NCBI GenBank assembly: GCA_961205875.1
Contig: OY540816.1
Location: forward strand, 7,388,701 to 7,452,700
Source of the DNA: Sialis fuliginosa
Taxonomy: Eukaryota > Arthropoda > Insecta > Megaloptera > Sialidae
Direction of reading: 5' to 3'
DNA: 64,000 nucleotides
Under the pieces are notes generated by a model, which saw nothing but the letters and a program-made list of their open reading frames with translations, ran no database searches and was not told where the DNA came from. This document shows positions 1-12,279 of this stretch, piece after piece; positions within the stretch are counted from its first letter, which is position 1, and each line of letters begins with the position of its first letter. The position numbers were made by a program, and so were the translations under genes.

Positions 1-699
1 AAGAACTACTAAATTTTCACTTCTTCTTGATGTTATTATGTTGTAAATGTTATTTATAGCTAGTGTCTATTAATAAGTAAGTGCCATCTATAAATATTAA
101 AACTATGATTGACTTTATATCATTATTAACAGGTTCTTGTAATTATTTATAAAGATAATAACATTCAGAAAATATAGATTCTGATGGTTGAAGTTAATAA
201 ATATTAAAAAGGTGTACTTAATTCCTTAAGGATGTTTTAAATAACCTACCAGTATTTTTTTCCTTATTGTCAGTGTCAGTTTTAATATTATATATGTCTA
301 CATTCACAATTCTATTTTTAGCTACATACATGTTTTTTATTATCCTGTAGGTATATTTTAATAAACTATAATAGTTGACTTGTGTGTAATTGGAAACTAA
401 GAATAAACCGATAAATACTATTGTTTATAAAATGTACAATAAAGAAAATCAATTGTATTCAAATGTTCTGTGATTCAAATCTATATTAAGAAATAAAAAA
501 TTATAGTTTTAGTGTAAAGAGATAAAGTAAAAATATTATCTTCCGAATTTCACTTTTTTGTTAGTAATTATATTTTTTTAAATTTTAAATTTAAAATAAA
601 AATCATGATTTGAATTGTGGATTCCAGATTTAAATAATATTGTTTAAGAGCTTTTAAATATGTGGTATATACATGACTTTTTCTTGATTGTTTATAATT
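1..699. other. AT-rich DNA without recognisable feature
   Basis: Very AT-rich sequence with scattered short A/T runs. I see no reading frame with family resemblance, no terminal inverted repeat and no tandem array. Confidence 0.5.
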
Positions 700-1343
700 C
701 AGTATAATTGAGTATAACCTCTATAACTCGAATCTTAAAAGTTAAATGGTTCGTATTATCGAGGTTTCGAAATAGAAAGGTGTTTGAGATACATAGGTCT
801 AACAACCTAAAATTTGACTTATAAAGGCTTTCAAGTGAAGGAAAATTATAATTTTAGAAGCAAATATTTATTAAATAATTATGCTTTGATTTATTTGACT
901 ATTCTAATTAGGTAGCAAACATAATGGTAGATATGAACATACATATGAGATACATAAATCGTAATTCACGAAAGCATAACCTAATGTGACAAAAACTAAA
1001 ATAAACGATTTCAAATGAATCAACTGCGTGGGGTTGCAATTTTGGACACGATTTTTTGTTGCAAAAACATGGGATATACTTAAAATTAGAGGCTGAGATG
1101 AATAAAATTTTAATTATAGAGGTTTATAGGTAAAAATTCTACTTTTAAATTTCAGTGGCTATACATTTTGAATTACAGAGGTCTTATGTGGTGTTTAGTC
1201 GTCTCTTAAATATTCAAATTAAAGGATGTTGCAACTATTTCGACAAACAAAGGCTTTTGCACTGGAGCGGAAGGGAGTGAACAAAATTTAAGACTAACAG
1301 AGGTTTTCGACTTAAAGAGGTTAGAGTTATGAAGGTTTTACTG
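700..1343. mobile_element. Candidate pogo/Tigger-like MITE
   Basis: The left end begins CAGTATAATTGAG and continues with an 'aacctctataactcgaa' motif. The right end reads 'gaggttagagttatgaagg' then 'ttttactg' followed by TA. Reverse-complemented, the right end starts CAGTAAAACCTTCATAACTC, so the two ends form an imperfect TIR of the CAGT(A) type known from pogo-like elements, which insert at TA. Several 'agaggt' motifs are repeated inside. The left end seems to carry about 10 extra bases. There is no coding region. The sequence is old and the call is tentative. Confidence 0.4.
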
Positions 1344-1804
1344 TATTTAAAGCGTGGCAATTTAAAATTAAAGTTATATGTGTGGAGTTTTCAAGTTTGA
1401 AATTCGCAAGAAGTAAATTCGTGTTAGAAAGCCTAATATTGTTCGGAAACCAAAAAGAATTGCATTTGCGAAACAAATTTTATATCTTGGTAATTTTAAA
1501 AGATATGTACTTTAAACTGGAGCTTAAATACTTAAGTTCAAGCATGACTTTAAAATACAATAGGTACATGACTCATTGAAACATTGTTTTATTTAAAATT
1601 ATATCATTGATAAAATTATTCGCTATTGACTCTGAACAATTTCATTTATATAGAACAAGTGGTTGATAATTTTCAATGTACATATGTTAGAACAGATACT
1701 GTTGAAAACCTGATGTTGATTTGTTTTTAAATTTTTTTAAAGAATTATAATTGAATGATATCCTTGTTGAATTTCAATAATTAATTATATGTATGTATAA
1801 GGTA

Positions 1805-2616
1805 CTGGCACCAGTTATGGCCGCTATTAGAGCAAAGTTTACTGTTTTTATGATTGACGGGCTTCTTTTTTGTAATAGGCATGATGCCTAATTTAAAAAA
1901 AACTATTTTATGATGATCTTACGTGTCTCTTATTTCCAAAAAAATACTTATTTCTGCAGCAAATAAAGGTTTAATCACAAAAATTGACCCTTTTAAAACT
2001 AATTTTGAATTTGACGCCAAAACGCTCGCAGGTGTCATGGCGCATTTTGACGTCACGCCAATGTAAACACTCCTTGTCAACAATAATAAATCTTTGTTCC
2101 ATCGCTAATTGATAATTTAAAACCACAAAATAATTTATAAACAGTGCAGATATTAATGAAACAAAAATGACGTTTACGTAGTCGTGACGTCATCCACTCT
2201 GACTGGTGTTTTATCTAACATAGTGGATTGCTGTATTTTGTGTTTTTATTTTAACAAAAATCATATTAATCTCGCTATTAATATAAAAATAAATACATTT
2301 TTTAGAATCTTTTTAACTTATTTCATTATTTAAAATCATAATTTCAGTGATACTTTGTTACTGGCATCATGCCTATTCTCATAAAATGTTACTAATAAAA
2401 CAAGTAACTCTTTTTTTAATCACTTTAATTTGTTATTTAAATTATTTATTTTGTTCATGTTTTTTCTCCAATCATCAAATCACGCTGTAAGACAGTTAAA
2501 TGTATATAGATTAATATTCAGAAATTGTAGTAATCAAATATCAACAAATATTTCTAAATCAGTATATTTAATTAAAAATTTTCCATTACTGGGATCCTTG
2601 CCAAGACTGGTGCCAG
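1805..2616. mobile_element. TA-flanked TIR element (family J), copy 1
   Basis: Ends are CTGGCACCAGT at 1805 and ACTGGTGCCAG ending at 2616, each flanked by TA (1803-1804 and 2617-2618). That is the TSD expected of Tc1/mariner-type elements. Other copies lie at 37773-38284 and, truncated, at 61304. After removal of the nested element at 1877-2374 this copy is about 310 bp. No transposase is encoded, so it is a MITE. The apparent 110-codon reading frame at 2430-2762 runs out of the element and has no family resemblance. Confidence 0.7.
1877..2374. mobile_element. Nested TIR element (AGGCATGATGCC ends)
   Basis: Termini are AGGCATGATGCC (1877) and GGCATCATGCCT (ending 2374). The family J copy at 37773 is uninterrupted at the matching place ('tttgtaattctcat'), whereas here the site reads 'tttgtaat', element, 'attctcat'. 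This implies a 2-bp AT duplication. The interior has TGACGTCA-like motifs near 2050 and 2185. A partial inverted copy lies at 59561-59765. Non-coding. The superfamily is not identified. Confidence 0.65.
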
Positions 2617-2928
2617 TACTTTTTGTTTCTTTTTACAAAAAAATGACAAACGTATTGTTTTTTCTAGTCGAGATTGTTATAAATGTACTACATTTAAAAT
2701 GCTTTCCGATGTGCAAAAATAATGTAATTACAAACGAGGTGAAACCAAAATTTCATTGTTGACACTATTGTCTTAAACCATTAATTACATGGAACAAGAA
2801 TGTTAATTTATTTACAAATGTTTTGTCACGTCTTTGACATATCCATTGCTATTAGTGAATACTATAGTATCTTCAGGATAATATACTAATAGAATGAGAA
2901 GTCAAACTGTATATTTATACAGTTTAAT

Positions 2929-3260
2929 GTCCGGTATTATAAAGGAGCTAGCAAAATTTGCTAGCTAGCAAGCACTTTCAAATGGGGTATTAATTCTGTA
3001 CTAGTATCTATGGATTAGCTATGAAATTTAGAGCAGTGACACTTCAACTAATTGTAACACAGTTGGCATCTTTGACCGTATAAAATAATTTTCATAACAT
3101 CACCATTGTTTTAATACCGTTGGTATTTACCTACAACGCGTGCGCGAAACTTGTCAAAGTCATCAACAAACTCCAAAAGAACTATCATATAAGTTTGATA
3201 TCTCAGTTGAAAGTACTTGCTTGCTAGCAAATTTGCTAGCTCTTTTATAATACCGGACAT
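2929..3260. mobile_element. Short MITE with ~50-bp TIRs
   Basis: The left end 'atgtccggtattataaa' (2929) and right end 'tttataataccggacat' (3260) are inverted. The inverted match continues inward for about 50 bp through 'gagctagcaaa' and 'tttgctagctagcaagc', itself locally palindromic (GCTAGC). The 330-bp unit would fold into a long hairpin. No convincing TSD was found (TTTA on the left, AAGT on the right). Non-coding. Confidence 0.7.
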
Positions 3261-3602
3261 AAGTGAAATATTTTAATATATATGTATAACCAAAATAAAA
3301 AGATCTGAATATATGCATTTTATTATAATTCAGGCCTGTATAACTAACTGACAATGAGATACAGTATGTAATTAATAAATTATGGTTTTATGTTGAACGT
3401 CACATGATCGTATACAGTATATATTATGTATTATATGCATTAGAGTTTGGCTAATTAAAAAATATAACTTAATTGCTTTTTATTTGTTAGATTTCCTAGT
3501 TTAGATAAAAATAGCCGTTATATTTTTTTTAATATCACTACTTATGTTTTAATCAAACCAATTCTTAAAAAAAAAAACAATACAATACCTAATAAAAATA
3601 TA

Positions 3603-3780
3603 AAACATCTGCCAAGTAAATGCACAGTGCTTCCTCCTACTAAATTCATCAAAGGTAGTTAACTATTTTTAACAAACAATTTTAATAAACACCGATAAAG
3701 TATTCAGATGAATTGCCTGCCATTGGTTAACCATTTGTTTTTTATATATGTAGTTTTATTAAAAAACATTTAATCGACAT
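3603..3780 (+). repeat. 5' fragment of dispersed family L
   Basis: Begins 'aaacatctgccaagtaaa' and continues with the 'cagtgcttcctc' and 'caaaggtagttaa' blocks that open the longer copies at 13543, 20003 and 54571. It stops after about 180 bp, so this is a truncated copy of that roughly 735-bp family. Confidence 0.65.
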
Positions 3781-3807
3781 TTTTCTTTTAAATTATTTAT
3801 TCGTATA

Positions 3808-5340
3808 CCGGGTGTTCTAGTACACCCGTCCACTATGTTTTACGCCTAAACTATTGAAGATAGAGTTTTATAATAAAAAATTTACTATATGTATATATAT
3901 CGACCCTAAAGAATTTTAGGAAAATATTTTTAACCCCCGGTACATGCCCGTTTCTTATCAAAATCAAATGGAATGGTATATCCAAAAGTAGATCATTTTA
4001 AAGATCATAAAAAAGTAAGAAACTTTTGTAAAAAAAATTTTTTCATACATTCAATTGTTTAGAAAATATGGCGACTTGTTCCCAAATTTTAGGGTTTTAC
4101 TAATAGTGCTCTAGTTTCGTTAAATATTAATGAAATTTTATTTTTAATTTTTATTTGAAAGTAGATATAACGAAGTTTTTAATGATGTATTTATTTGAGA
4201 TTTGGATAATTAAAGTGTCATACGCTACCTATATCAAAAATTCAAAACTTCAAACAGGGATAATTCAAAAATTTTGAATGGAATGATATATCAATTAGTA
4301 CTTTATCTTAAAAAAATATATCTAAATTAACAACTTTTGTTAAGAAAATTTTTAATTGAAAATGATATATATGTATATAGGTACCTATATATTTTTTTAA
4401 TAAAATAAAAAAAAAATTTTATATGATCTTTAAAATTATCTACTTTGGGATATACCGTTCCATTTGATTTTATACCTAGGTAGAGAAATTAAAAAAGTTA
4501 AAATAATATTCCAAATTATATGTTATATTAAAAAAATTCAAAATTCAAAATACATTAAAATTAAAAAGAAACATTAGTGATGATTTTGAGTCCTTGGAAT
4601 GGCCGTGTCATCAATAATTGGGTTTTACAAATAGAAACAATACAATTACTAATTTCTATTGTGTAATCGCTAGAATTTCCAATAGATATATTATGTCAAT
4701 TCAATAGTAAATTAATTAATAAGTCAGCTGAACTATCTGTAGATACGTATACGTATAGTGGAAATCAATAATAGAACATTTTATTAAACTCGATAAGGGT
4801 AAATGCACTATCCGTATACAGGGTCGTATTTAGGAAATAGTCTTATTTATAATACTTTCTTGTACAAATATCAGGAAATTAATAATAATTTATTAATTTC
4901 CTGATATTTAACAGATTTTGGCATATGTTCACAAGAAAGTACATAACAATGTCTACTATTAAAAAAAATATATAATTTATCCTACGTTTTCTCATTAAAT
5001 GGCGAGCTTTTCCATTTTTTTCAAAAATGGCTGATTGTGGGTGTAAAAATCAAATTTAATTTTTGAAAAATTTATCATGTATTTATAATATAAAAATACA
5101 TATTTTCTCTTATTTTCGTAAAAATCCCTTCATTTTTACGTTAATTATTGCATTATTAGTGATAAAAAAAGTTTTTCGACATTTTTAATATTTTTTTATA
5201 TTTGTGAGTGGGAGAGGGGGGTCGAGTTTGGTGTAGTTGAATAGATTTATCAAAAATATTGAATACGTATTTTTTTGTTTTTCGATGCTGTATGTACCAT
5301 TCGAAATATTAGACCATCCCGGAACATATTTGACACCCTG
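3808..5340. mobile_element. Possible large TA-flanked TIR element
   Basis: The left end CCGGGTGTTCTAG after TA (3806-3807) and right end 'tgacaccctg' before TA (5341-5342) make a short imperfect TIR. Inside, 3958-4015 (with 'aaatcaaatggaatgg') is inverted at about 4420-4480, and a diverged direct copy lies near 4262-4350. The short TIR could be chance, so confidence is low. No coding capacity is visible. Confidence 0.3.
4853..4942. repeat. Perfect 20-bp-stem hairpin with outer arms
   Basis: The arm at 4866-4885 is perfectly inverted at 4890-4909 (20-bp stem, 4-nt loop 'taat'). Outside this, 'tactttcttgt' (from 4853) pairs with 'acaagaaagta' (4930-4941) after an unpaired bulge. It may be the core of a very small MITE or a remnant palindrome. 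Confidence 0.8.
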
Positions 5341-5723
5341 TATATTAATTAACATTGAACGATTTGAACTATATACAATGTCCAGTTTATATACAATATG
5401 TATTTGATATTTAATTAATAATAATTTTGAAACAGCTTGAATTTTGTTATGTTCTCCTTGCTATAATAATATTTATATTAGTTAGTATAATCTTCATTAA
5501 CATCCAAAGGCGTGTGGTATTCAGATAATTACATAAAATCTATATTTTAAAATATTTATTTAAATCATAATGTGTTAATATTTCTGTATTTGAATAACTG
5601 CCAAAAATGACAGTTCAACATAAAAACGTAGACAATGTAACATTGAATGACTCACATTTTACTATTGAACTAAAAATTTGTAAGCCTAGTACACATCTAA
5701 CACTATATAGGTATAAAACAAAA

Positions 5724-6473
5724 TAAAATATCGGTATGGAGAACCATACATGACTTCCATGTTCTTTCTATCTTTTTAAATATAAATTTTTTGAAAAATA
5801 TTTTATTAATATAATCTACTACTATGAATATAAATTTCGTAATACATAAAAAAACATATATACTTACGACGGTTACAGCTGTTATTGCCATATGTATATA
5901 AATATATAATGTCAAAAACATAATATACATTCGTAGAACAATTAATTTGACAATCTGAATTTAGTTGCATTTGTTTCCATGGCAACATGAATTAATGACG
6001 TATTAATTAGTTTTTAAAATTCAAATTTTAAGTGTGTTTTTCACACCTTTAATGGCTGTTTGGGCACGTACAAATAATAAATGTCCCTTAGATTCAATTG
6101 AACTGCAAATATACCAAATCTTATCAAAATTAGTGAGATAATACTCGCAATGTTCACTTTTTAGACGAAAAAAGTTACAAAATTTCGAATATTTCCAAAA
6201 CTCCTAATCCGATTAGCACCCAAATCAATAGGTCTGGAGTACTCACTGAGACAAACATTTTCCCCAAAAATAATTCAGATCGGTGCATTTTTACGGTAGT
6301 TATCGTGAACGAAAAAAAATCTACATCCTGACACACAGCAACACGCACAGCCGCCATGCGGAAATTAACTTTTCTTTACGTTTTGAAGTTAGTACAATCA
6401 GAATTTGTCATTTTCTCGGACACGATTTTTCGATGGTATTACAATACTTCCATTTCTTTCAGAACATGGAAGT
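5724..6473 (-). repeat. Dispersed family N, copy 1
   Basis: About 750 bp, matching in inverted orientation 60107-60904. One end carries the hairpin GTATGG-ttct-CCATAC and the other an ACTTCCAT...ATGGAAGT hairpin. Blocks such as 'cggtatggagaaccatac', 'atttgtttccatggc' and 'cgaattttgtaac' (inverted here) are shared. Two short hairpins at the ends without a clear TSD leave the class open. Apparent reading frames inside are not conserved between the copies. Confidence 0.7.
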
Positions 6474-6599
6474 AAAAACCAATAAAACAATACAATACAA
6501 ACAAAACAATACTTAAATCGTATAAAGCTGTCTAAAAGATACCTAGGTATACTTCAAGTCTTAAAAGACAAAATTATTATAAATAAAAAATATTTGCTA

Positions 6600-6850
6600 T
6601 GTGAGCCAAGGGACTTTCTTATACGTTATCCTGACAGTGAACAGTGTACGTGATTCTTAATTTATTAAAACACATTTCTGACAAACTAATAAAAGATAAA
6701 ATAAAATAGATAATATTATTCTCTACATTATGTATCAAATGAATTTTAACTGAAAACGGATGTTTACTCTTGTCAATTTTCGAATTATTTTTGAAATAAG
6801 AAAAAAATGTTTTAGATAAAAATGTCGAGTATGTTATTATTATAAGTGAA
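6600..6850 (-). repeat. Fragment of dispersed family K
   Basis: Inverted relative to 14665-15430 and 39270-39990. Shared blocks include the 'gggactttcttatacg' end and 'gaattatttttgaaataag'. It keeps only the 3' third of the family and abuts the next repeat at 6853. Confidence 0.6.
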
Positions 6851-6852
6851 CT

Positions 6853-7366
6853 CACATTTTTTTTCACTGACCCCATTTTCTAAACTATCAAAATAAAAAA
6901 TCTGAAATTTTTTGAGAATATAGCTTTTAATAAGAACTTTCACTGAAAATTATAACGAACACTGTCAAAATTATTTTGGACCCCCTTCCTATAGACTGAA
7001 AAGTGAACTCACTTTTTTCTTTTCACTTACCCCATTGAGTGGGATGTCATTAGATAGGTCTCTTAAAATGCAACAAAAAATGTTAAATGATCTTTTGATT
7101 TTAACCCTTCAGTCACGATATATTTGCATTTAAATGTCGTTATCAGAGCGTCCCCTTTCCCCTTATACTTTCTAAACTATCGATGCAAAAAACCTAAAAA
7201 AAATCCAGAATGTATAGTTTTTAGTTAGTACTTTCAATGAAAATTATAACGAACACTGTAGCTAGAATAGTTTATAAAAAAAAATTGAAGTAATGTTTAT
7301 AAATCGTAATGACTACCGAAACCTACCATGTGCGTGCCCAACACGCACTTAGCCGTTTTATTTTAT
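6853..7366 (+). repeat. Dispersed family P (ends in GTGCGTG hairpin), copy 1
   Basis: Related to 35190-35996 and to the inverted 63776-64000. Characteristic blocks are 'taacccttcagtcacg', 'gttatcagagcgtcccc' and the end hairpin GTGCGTG-ccca-ACACGCAC just before 'ttagccgtttta'. Such a terminal hairpin recurs in non-coding insect repeats. 5'-truncated. Confidence 0.65.
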
Positions 7367-7562
7367 TGCATGATTAAAAATTTACCATGCTATCATGGTA
7401 AATATAACTCACTGTGTAGTAAAAATGCTCTGAATTAAAAAAATAAATAAATAAAAAATTACAAAAAAACTGTTTTCATTTTACTACCTATTTTATTAAC
7501 TTAAATTCATTCTATTTATTTTCACTATAATTTTAAAGCTTGTTTTCTTCGTGTATATATAT

Positions 7563-7730
7563 CAGTGGCGTAGGAACAGGGGGGAGGGGGTTTGGGGTCG
7601 ACCCCCCCCCCGAAAGAATCAGTGTTCTTAAAAAAACGTATGTTGAGAAAACTTCAGTTCAAAATACCTTTAAAATTTTTTACTTATATGTATCTACCCC
7701 CCCCCGAAAATTTTTCTTACTACGCCACTG
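7563..7730. mobile_element. hAT-type MITE, 168 bp
   Basis: Termini CAGTGGCGTAG (7563) and CTACGCCACTG (7730) are perfectly inverted over 10-11 bp. Both sides are flanked by the 8-bp ATATATAT (7555-7562, 7731-7738), the TSD length of hAT elements, although the target is low-complexity. C-runs lie next to each end. The short reading frames across it are incidental. A relative with CAGAGGCGTAG and 'tacgccactg' ends lies at 57898. Confidence 0.85.
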
Positions 7731-7738
7731 ATATATAT

Positions 7739-8515
7739 GTGCCTAGAAATGAGATTGTTATACTAGTGGAACTTGGAACAGTTAGGGAAAAAAGATAGAG
7801 GCGAATTATTGAGGGACTTCAAAATCACCGTTGATATCATCCGTGAATTACATTGCAATGTCGTTCGACCCACCTACAAATGACGGCTATTTGTTAGATG
7901 TAGTAGTAGAACTATTCTTTACGCACCGAGTAGCAACATTAATGATAATGAATTTCTCAAGTATACTTTCTTCATCATAATCAAAGCTATCAGAAGTACT
8001 CAGTAATAGTACCTTAAGTACAAGTACCAAGTACTTGAAGTATCAAGTAATTTTTGCTGTTTTTTAAATGTACTTATAACTACTAATAATTTGTTTAGAA
8101 ATCAAATCATGTACCGAATGTAAAAATAATTGCAGCTTAATTTGAAACATGCCATTTAAATCTTAAACAATCAACTTTTAAATTATTTTTCGATTTTTTT
8201 CTACGATTTTTTTTGACCGAGTTACTGAAGTTTTCAGCTAAAATGGTCTTTTCCACTTTATGAATCTATAAATTGAATAAATTATTGTACAAATTAAAAA
8301 AAGTATCAAGAAGATTTGAGAGTCTATTTTTAATTTTTTTTGGGCAATTAAAGATTGATCGATTTTTTCCGAAGCTACACTACGAATAATGAATTGTTGT
8401 ATCGCCGGTATTAACGTTATCCAAGTGGATATTGCATGGTCGGTTTTACGACTGAAAACTTTAATATCGTGCTGAAAAAAATCATAAAAAATAATCCAGT
8501 AATTTTAGATTTCAA
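7739..8515. other. No gene; short AGTACTT-type repeat patch
   Basis: AT-rich DNA. At 8005-8052 variants of 'aagtacaagtaccaagtac' recur, like sub-terminal repeats of a lost MITE end. Nothing else is recognisable. Confidence 0.4.
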
Positions 8516-9179
8516 CTGCGAAAAAAATAGCAGTTAGCTGATTTTTTGTATACACCTTCGTTACAGTGTTATAAATAACGTGTAAAAAGTCCCTAACGAT
8601 ATCGTGCCGGCGTTGCGAGATATTGAAGGTCTAATGTGACGGAAAATGGTTATTCGCGAATATCTTAGGTGTAGATTTCGATCACACAATTGGACAGGAA
8701 TGGTAATTTTTCATAAATAACTGTGTGTAGTTCTACTAAATGTGATTAAAATTGATTAAAAATGATTTTTTAATATATCCGGATTGCACACCTTATAGAG
8801 AATTGTCTACTCTTTAATTTTTGTCCTGTAATTTTTTCACGTAGAAATAGTCATATGCAAATAGTCATTCGTCATAGAATCCGTCATACCGTATACAAAT
8901 ATATAGCTATACTTTCTCCACGCTCTACCACGAGAACGGTTGTTTTAAAAAAAAATGGGAGAACCTTAAGAATTTAATAATACACCATTTATATAATAAC
9001 CCCCATTGACCTCCGAGTCATAAGAAGCGAGATATTCGCGAATTACCGTTTTCCGTCACGTTAGACCTTCAATATCTCGCAACGCCGGCACGATATCGTT
9101 GGGGACTTTTTACACGTTATTCATAACACTGTAACGAAGGTGTATACAAAAAATCAGCTAACTGCTATTTTTTTCACAG
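8516..9179. mobile_element. TIR element with ~155-bp arms
   Basis: 8516-8672 is inverted at 9023-9179. Ends are 'ctgcgaaaaaaatagcag' and its partner 'ctgctatttttttcacag', and the arms share 'gcgagatattgaaggtc', 'cgatatcgtgccggcg' and 'ttcgcgaat'. Arm identity looks above 90% by eye. The roughly 350-bp centre is unique and non-coding. No clear TSD was found, so the superfamily is undetermined. Confidence 0.8.
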
Positions 9180-9918
9180 ATTGGGTGCATTAATATATAA
9201 AATTATTGGACTAAAAAACATTTTTTACATTCAACGCAAGTGCCAAACTCACCCCCTGGGTAAAATAAAAAATCAACGCCTATGGATAAGACATATAGCA
9301 CAAATAAAATTGACACTAAGCTGCGAATCGTTTTCTAGGAAAGCATTTGATGTTGCTTCCAAACAATTATATCACGTGCAGTCCTGAAGTGTCAATATAA
9401 TGGCTATAGTTCAGGATCTGAAATCGAATCTAAAATACCAATAAATATGTCTAGAGCTTCTACTATTTCTATTACATTTTTAGTTTGCCAGCATGTGACT
9501 GGCGTGTTACTAAATAAAATTTTATTTTCGGAATATTAAGCCCGAGTTATTGAAAGTTGACTTGGATCTAATGCTATGGTACAGTGAAATGCAGAAGTGG
9601 TCTTCCAGTTTTCATTCAAATTCGGGTAACACAAACTTATTGTTAGTATACTCCTCTTATTTGATTATTATAATATTTAAATCATTTCTCCATGTACCAA
9701 ACAAAGACAGATATTTTGAAACTCATTTGCTAGATAAAGAAGTACTCTTTGTTTTTAGTACTCATATATATTTGTGCGATTAAATTAATGTTAAACTTGA
9801 TATAAAATTAATGTATTTTTATTTAAAATGATGTTACTATATAAACTCCGCATTAGAAAAAGATAACCAATGTGTGTCTTAATATTTCGAATCTGTTGTA
9901 AGCGATTCTGACCTTTAA
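9180..9918. other. No recognised gene
   Basis: Two reading frames of 68 and 77 codons (9181-9387, 9550-9783) show no family motif and no compositional change. I regard them as chance. No TIR or tandem repeat is visible. Confidence 0.4.
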
Positions 9919-10101
9919 GCCTTGGCACTTTACAGAAACGGTCTCCGTCACCGCTTCGACCTTGCAAATCTGTTATATGCGACTCAATACAAGTGGCATG
10001 TGAGCTGCGTCGAAACGGCGCTGCGTTTTGACGCAGCTAACATGTAATAGATTTGCAAAGTCGAAGTGGTGACGGAGACCGTTTCTGTAAAGTGCTAAGG
10101 C
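9919..10101. repeat. Palindromic MITE with ~58-bp arms
   Basis: 'gccttggcactttacag' at 9919 is inverted as 'ctgtaaagtgctaaggc' ending 10101. Pairing continues through 'aaacggtctccgtcacc' and 'ttgcaaatct'. The loop holds a second hairpin, AGCTGCGTC...GACGCAGCT. TTTA occurs beside both ends (9914-9917, 10102-10105) but not in exact register. Confidence 0.75.
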
Positions 10102-12271
10102 TTTACGGTGGCAGATGACTTCTGAAATCCATACTACATTGCTGAAAAACGAAAAAAATTCTCATTTCCGTTCGTGTTCTTCAGATGTGTACCCAGCTTT
10201 ACATGCATGTGTGTTGAATATATGACATCGTTGTTTATTTTACAGCCCAGTGTATATGAGCGTATTTCATGACCCACATACACGCTCGAAGACATATTGA
10301 TACAAAACGATTTCAACATCTTTGTTCAATTAATCATTTAGATTTTTTTTTCGTATCTAGCTTAGAATAATTTTATAACATATCAGGAGACTTCAAAAGC
10401 TCTTAAAGTGCTTAAATAAAATGCGGAATTGGGGAGATTGGTGGTGGTTGAAAAACAATATATACCTAAAAATTCATAACGTATTAACAATCTTTAGACC
10501 TTTTAAAACTTATTGACACTGGACTGTTTTTATCTGAAATATTAGTTTTATGAATAATAATTATAGTAATATGGAAAGCTAATTAAATGTGATAATCAGA
10601 ATTCAGAATGTCATAAATAAATCATCAGAAAACTTTATAACGTTATTTTTATTCAGAAAAGATATTAAAATAAATAATAAAGGTCTAATCTTGTATTGTC
10701 AATGTTTCTCAATTGACTTGACACCTTGTTTAAATCGACGCCAATTTCCTCTACTTATACTTTGCCTTTACATTATTTTCATAATTAATTTACACTGTTC
10801 ATAAACTTTTAAAAATAATTAAACAGAAATATTTGCTTTGTATAATAATAAATAATAAGTATTAGTTAAGTTCTAGCAATAATTACGTTAGTTTCCTGAA
10901 GTTTTAAGTAAAACTTAAGGTTAATCAATACTTAACTAATATGGTTTCATAGCTATAATTTACTATCTTTTCAAATATTTTGGGTTTTCTATAGGATCTA
11001 AAAAATTATAAAATGTCTACATACGTATTAAATTAATATAAATATACAAATGCAATGCAATTTACCTACTTATGCACCTGTCTTGAATTATATTATTTAA
11101 TCGTTTATAAGAACGTGAATTTTTTAAAGATACGATTTTCGATTGAATAAAATTATGATTTTTAAATGTAAGATCTATTTTAAAGAAGCATTTAACGACC
11201 GCCACCGATCGACCTTGAATATGTGAATACGAGTAGCATTTTAGCTCCGTCGAAACACTACGGCGGGCGTTAAAAAAAAGCTTTGCTAGCGTGTAAGAAC
11301 GACGGCCGTCATGACCTCGAAAATCTGTATTATTGAATTCAATCAGACTGACATTTAAGAAAAAACGGTGTCCGTCAAGCGCTGGAAATGTGTTCATTTG
11401 GGTTTTATGTAAATGATATAGTAACGGTTTCCGTTTTTGTTAAGTACCAGCGCTTAAAGGAGCATTTAAATTGGTTGATAATATCTGGCGTATAACTAGG
11501 AAAAAACATTATACTAAATTAAGTTATTAAAAATTATTACAGTAGTTATTAGTTAAAGTTTAACTCACTTCTTTAAAGGTAGAATTTAGGAAAATGTCTT
11601 CTTACAAGGGAACCTTTTCAAGTGCCATATTCGGATTAAGTTTAAATTTTGTATATAGTTAGAAGGGGGTCAGGGCAAGTAAGAAAAAAATTATCTTAGC
11701 TGCGGTAAAACGGTTTAAGGGGGTGAAACACCCCTATGAAAATGTGCAAAATAATCATATATTTCAAATAACTCTGAAACTAATGAAGATTTAAAAAAAT
11801 CTATAATACGAAGTTTTTATGGTTTTGTGTGCTCTTTCAAATGACAACAATAGAAATTCAAAAAAATGAAACCCCCACCTCCCACATTATCATACATTAT
11901 CATATTTTGAAAAATATTAATTTAAATTTTTTATTACGTTATTTAGAGATAAGAAAAGTATTGATTAGAGTTGAAAAGTTACCAATTTAGAAGGATATTT
12001 ACATTTCAGGACCCCTAGAATCCAGTAAAGAGATTTTTAGCGCATGTTAGTCTAGTAAACGGCCGGTTAAAATTGTCATTAGTTATGTTTGTTTATTGCA
12101 CTAGTCCAATTAAAAATTACTCTATGTGAATTCAATTCAGTTTCAAATAAAATTTAATTAAAAAATCCGAAATTTCATAACTTGATGTTGTTTCTTTGAT
12201 GACATTAAAAAACTCGTTTTGATGAGTAAGTCACTGAGGACCTTTATTAATGTATGAAAATGACTTAAATA
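10102..12271. other. No gene; possible decayed relative of 9919-10101
   Basis: Mostly featureless AT-rich sequence. At 11190-11400 the order 'cgaccttg', 'gtagcatttta', 'gctccgtcgaaac', 'ggcgggcg' loosely follows the 9919-10101 element, and 'aagcgctgg' (near 11375) is inverted as 'ccagcgctt' (near 11450). The 111-codon minus-strand frame at 11062-11397 crosses this and resembles no known protein. Confidence 0.35.
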
Positions 12272-12279
12272 CAAAATTT

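Noticed and set aside
2430..2762. 110-codon plus-strand frame
   Set aside because: It crosses the right end of the family J element into flanking DNA, has Phe/Leu/Asn-rich chance composition and is not conserved in the other copies.
11062..11397. 111-codon minus-strand frame
   Set aside because: It overlies a probable decayed palindromic repeat, with no recognisable domain and no codon-use shift. Kept only as a note.
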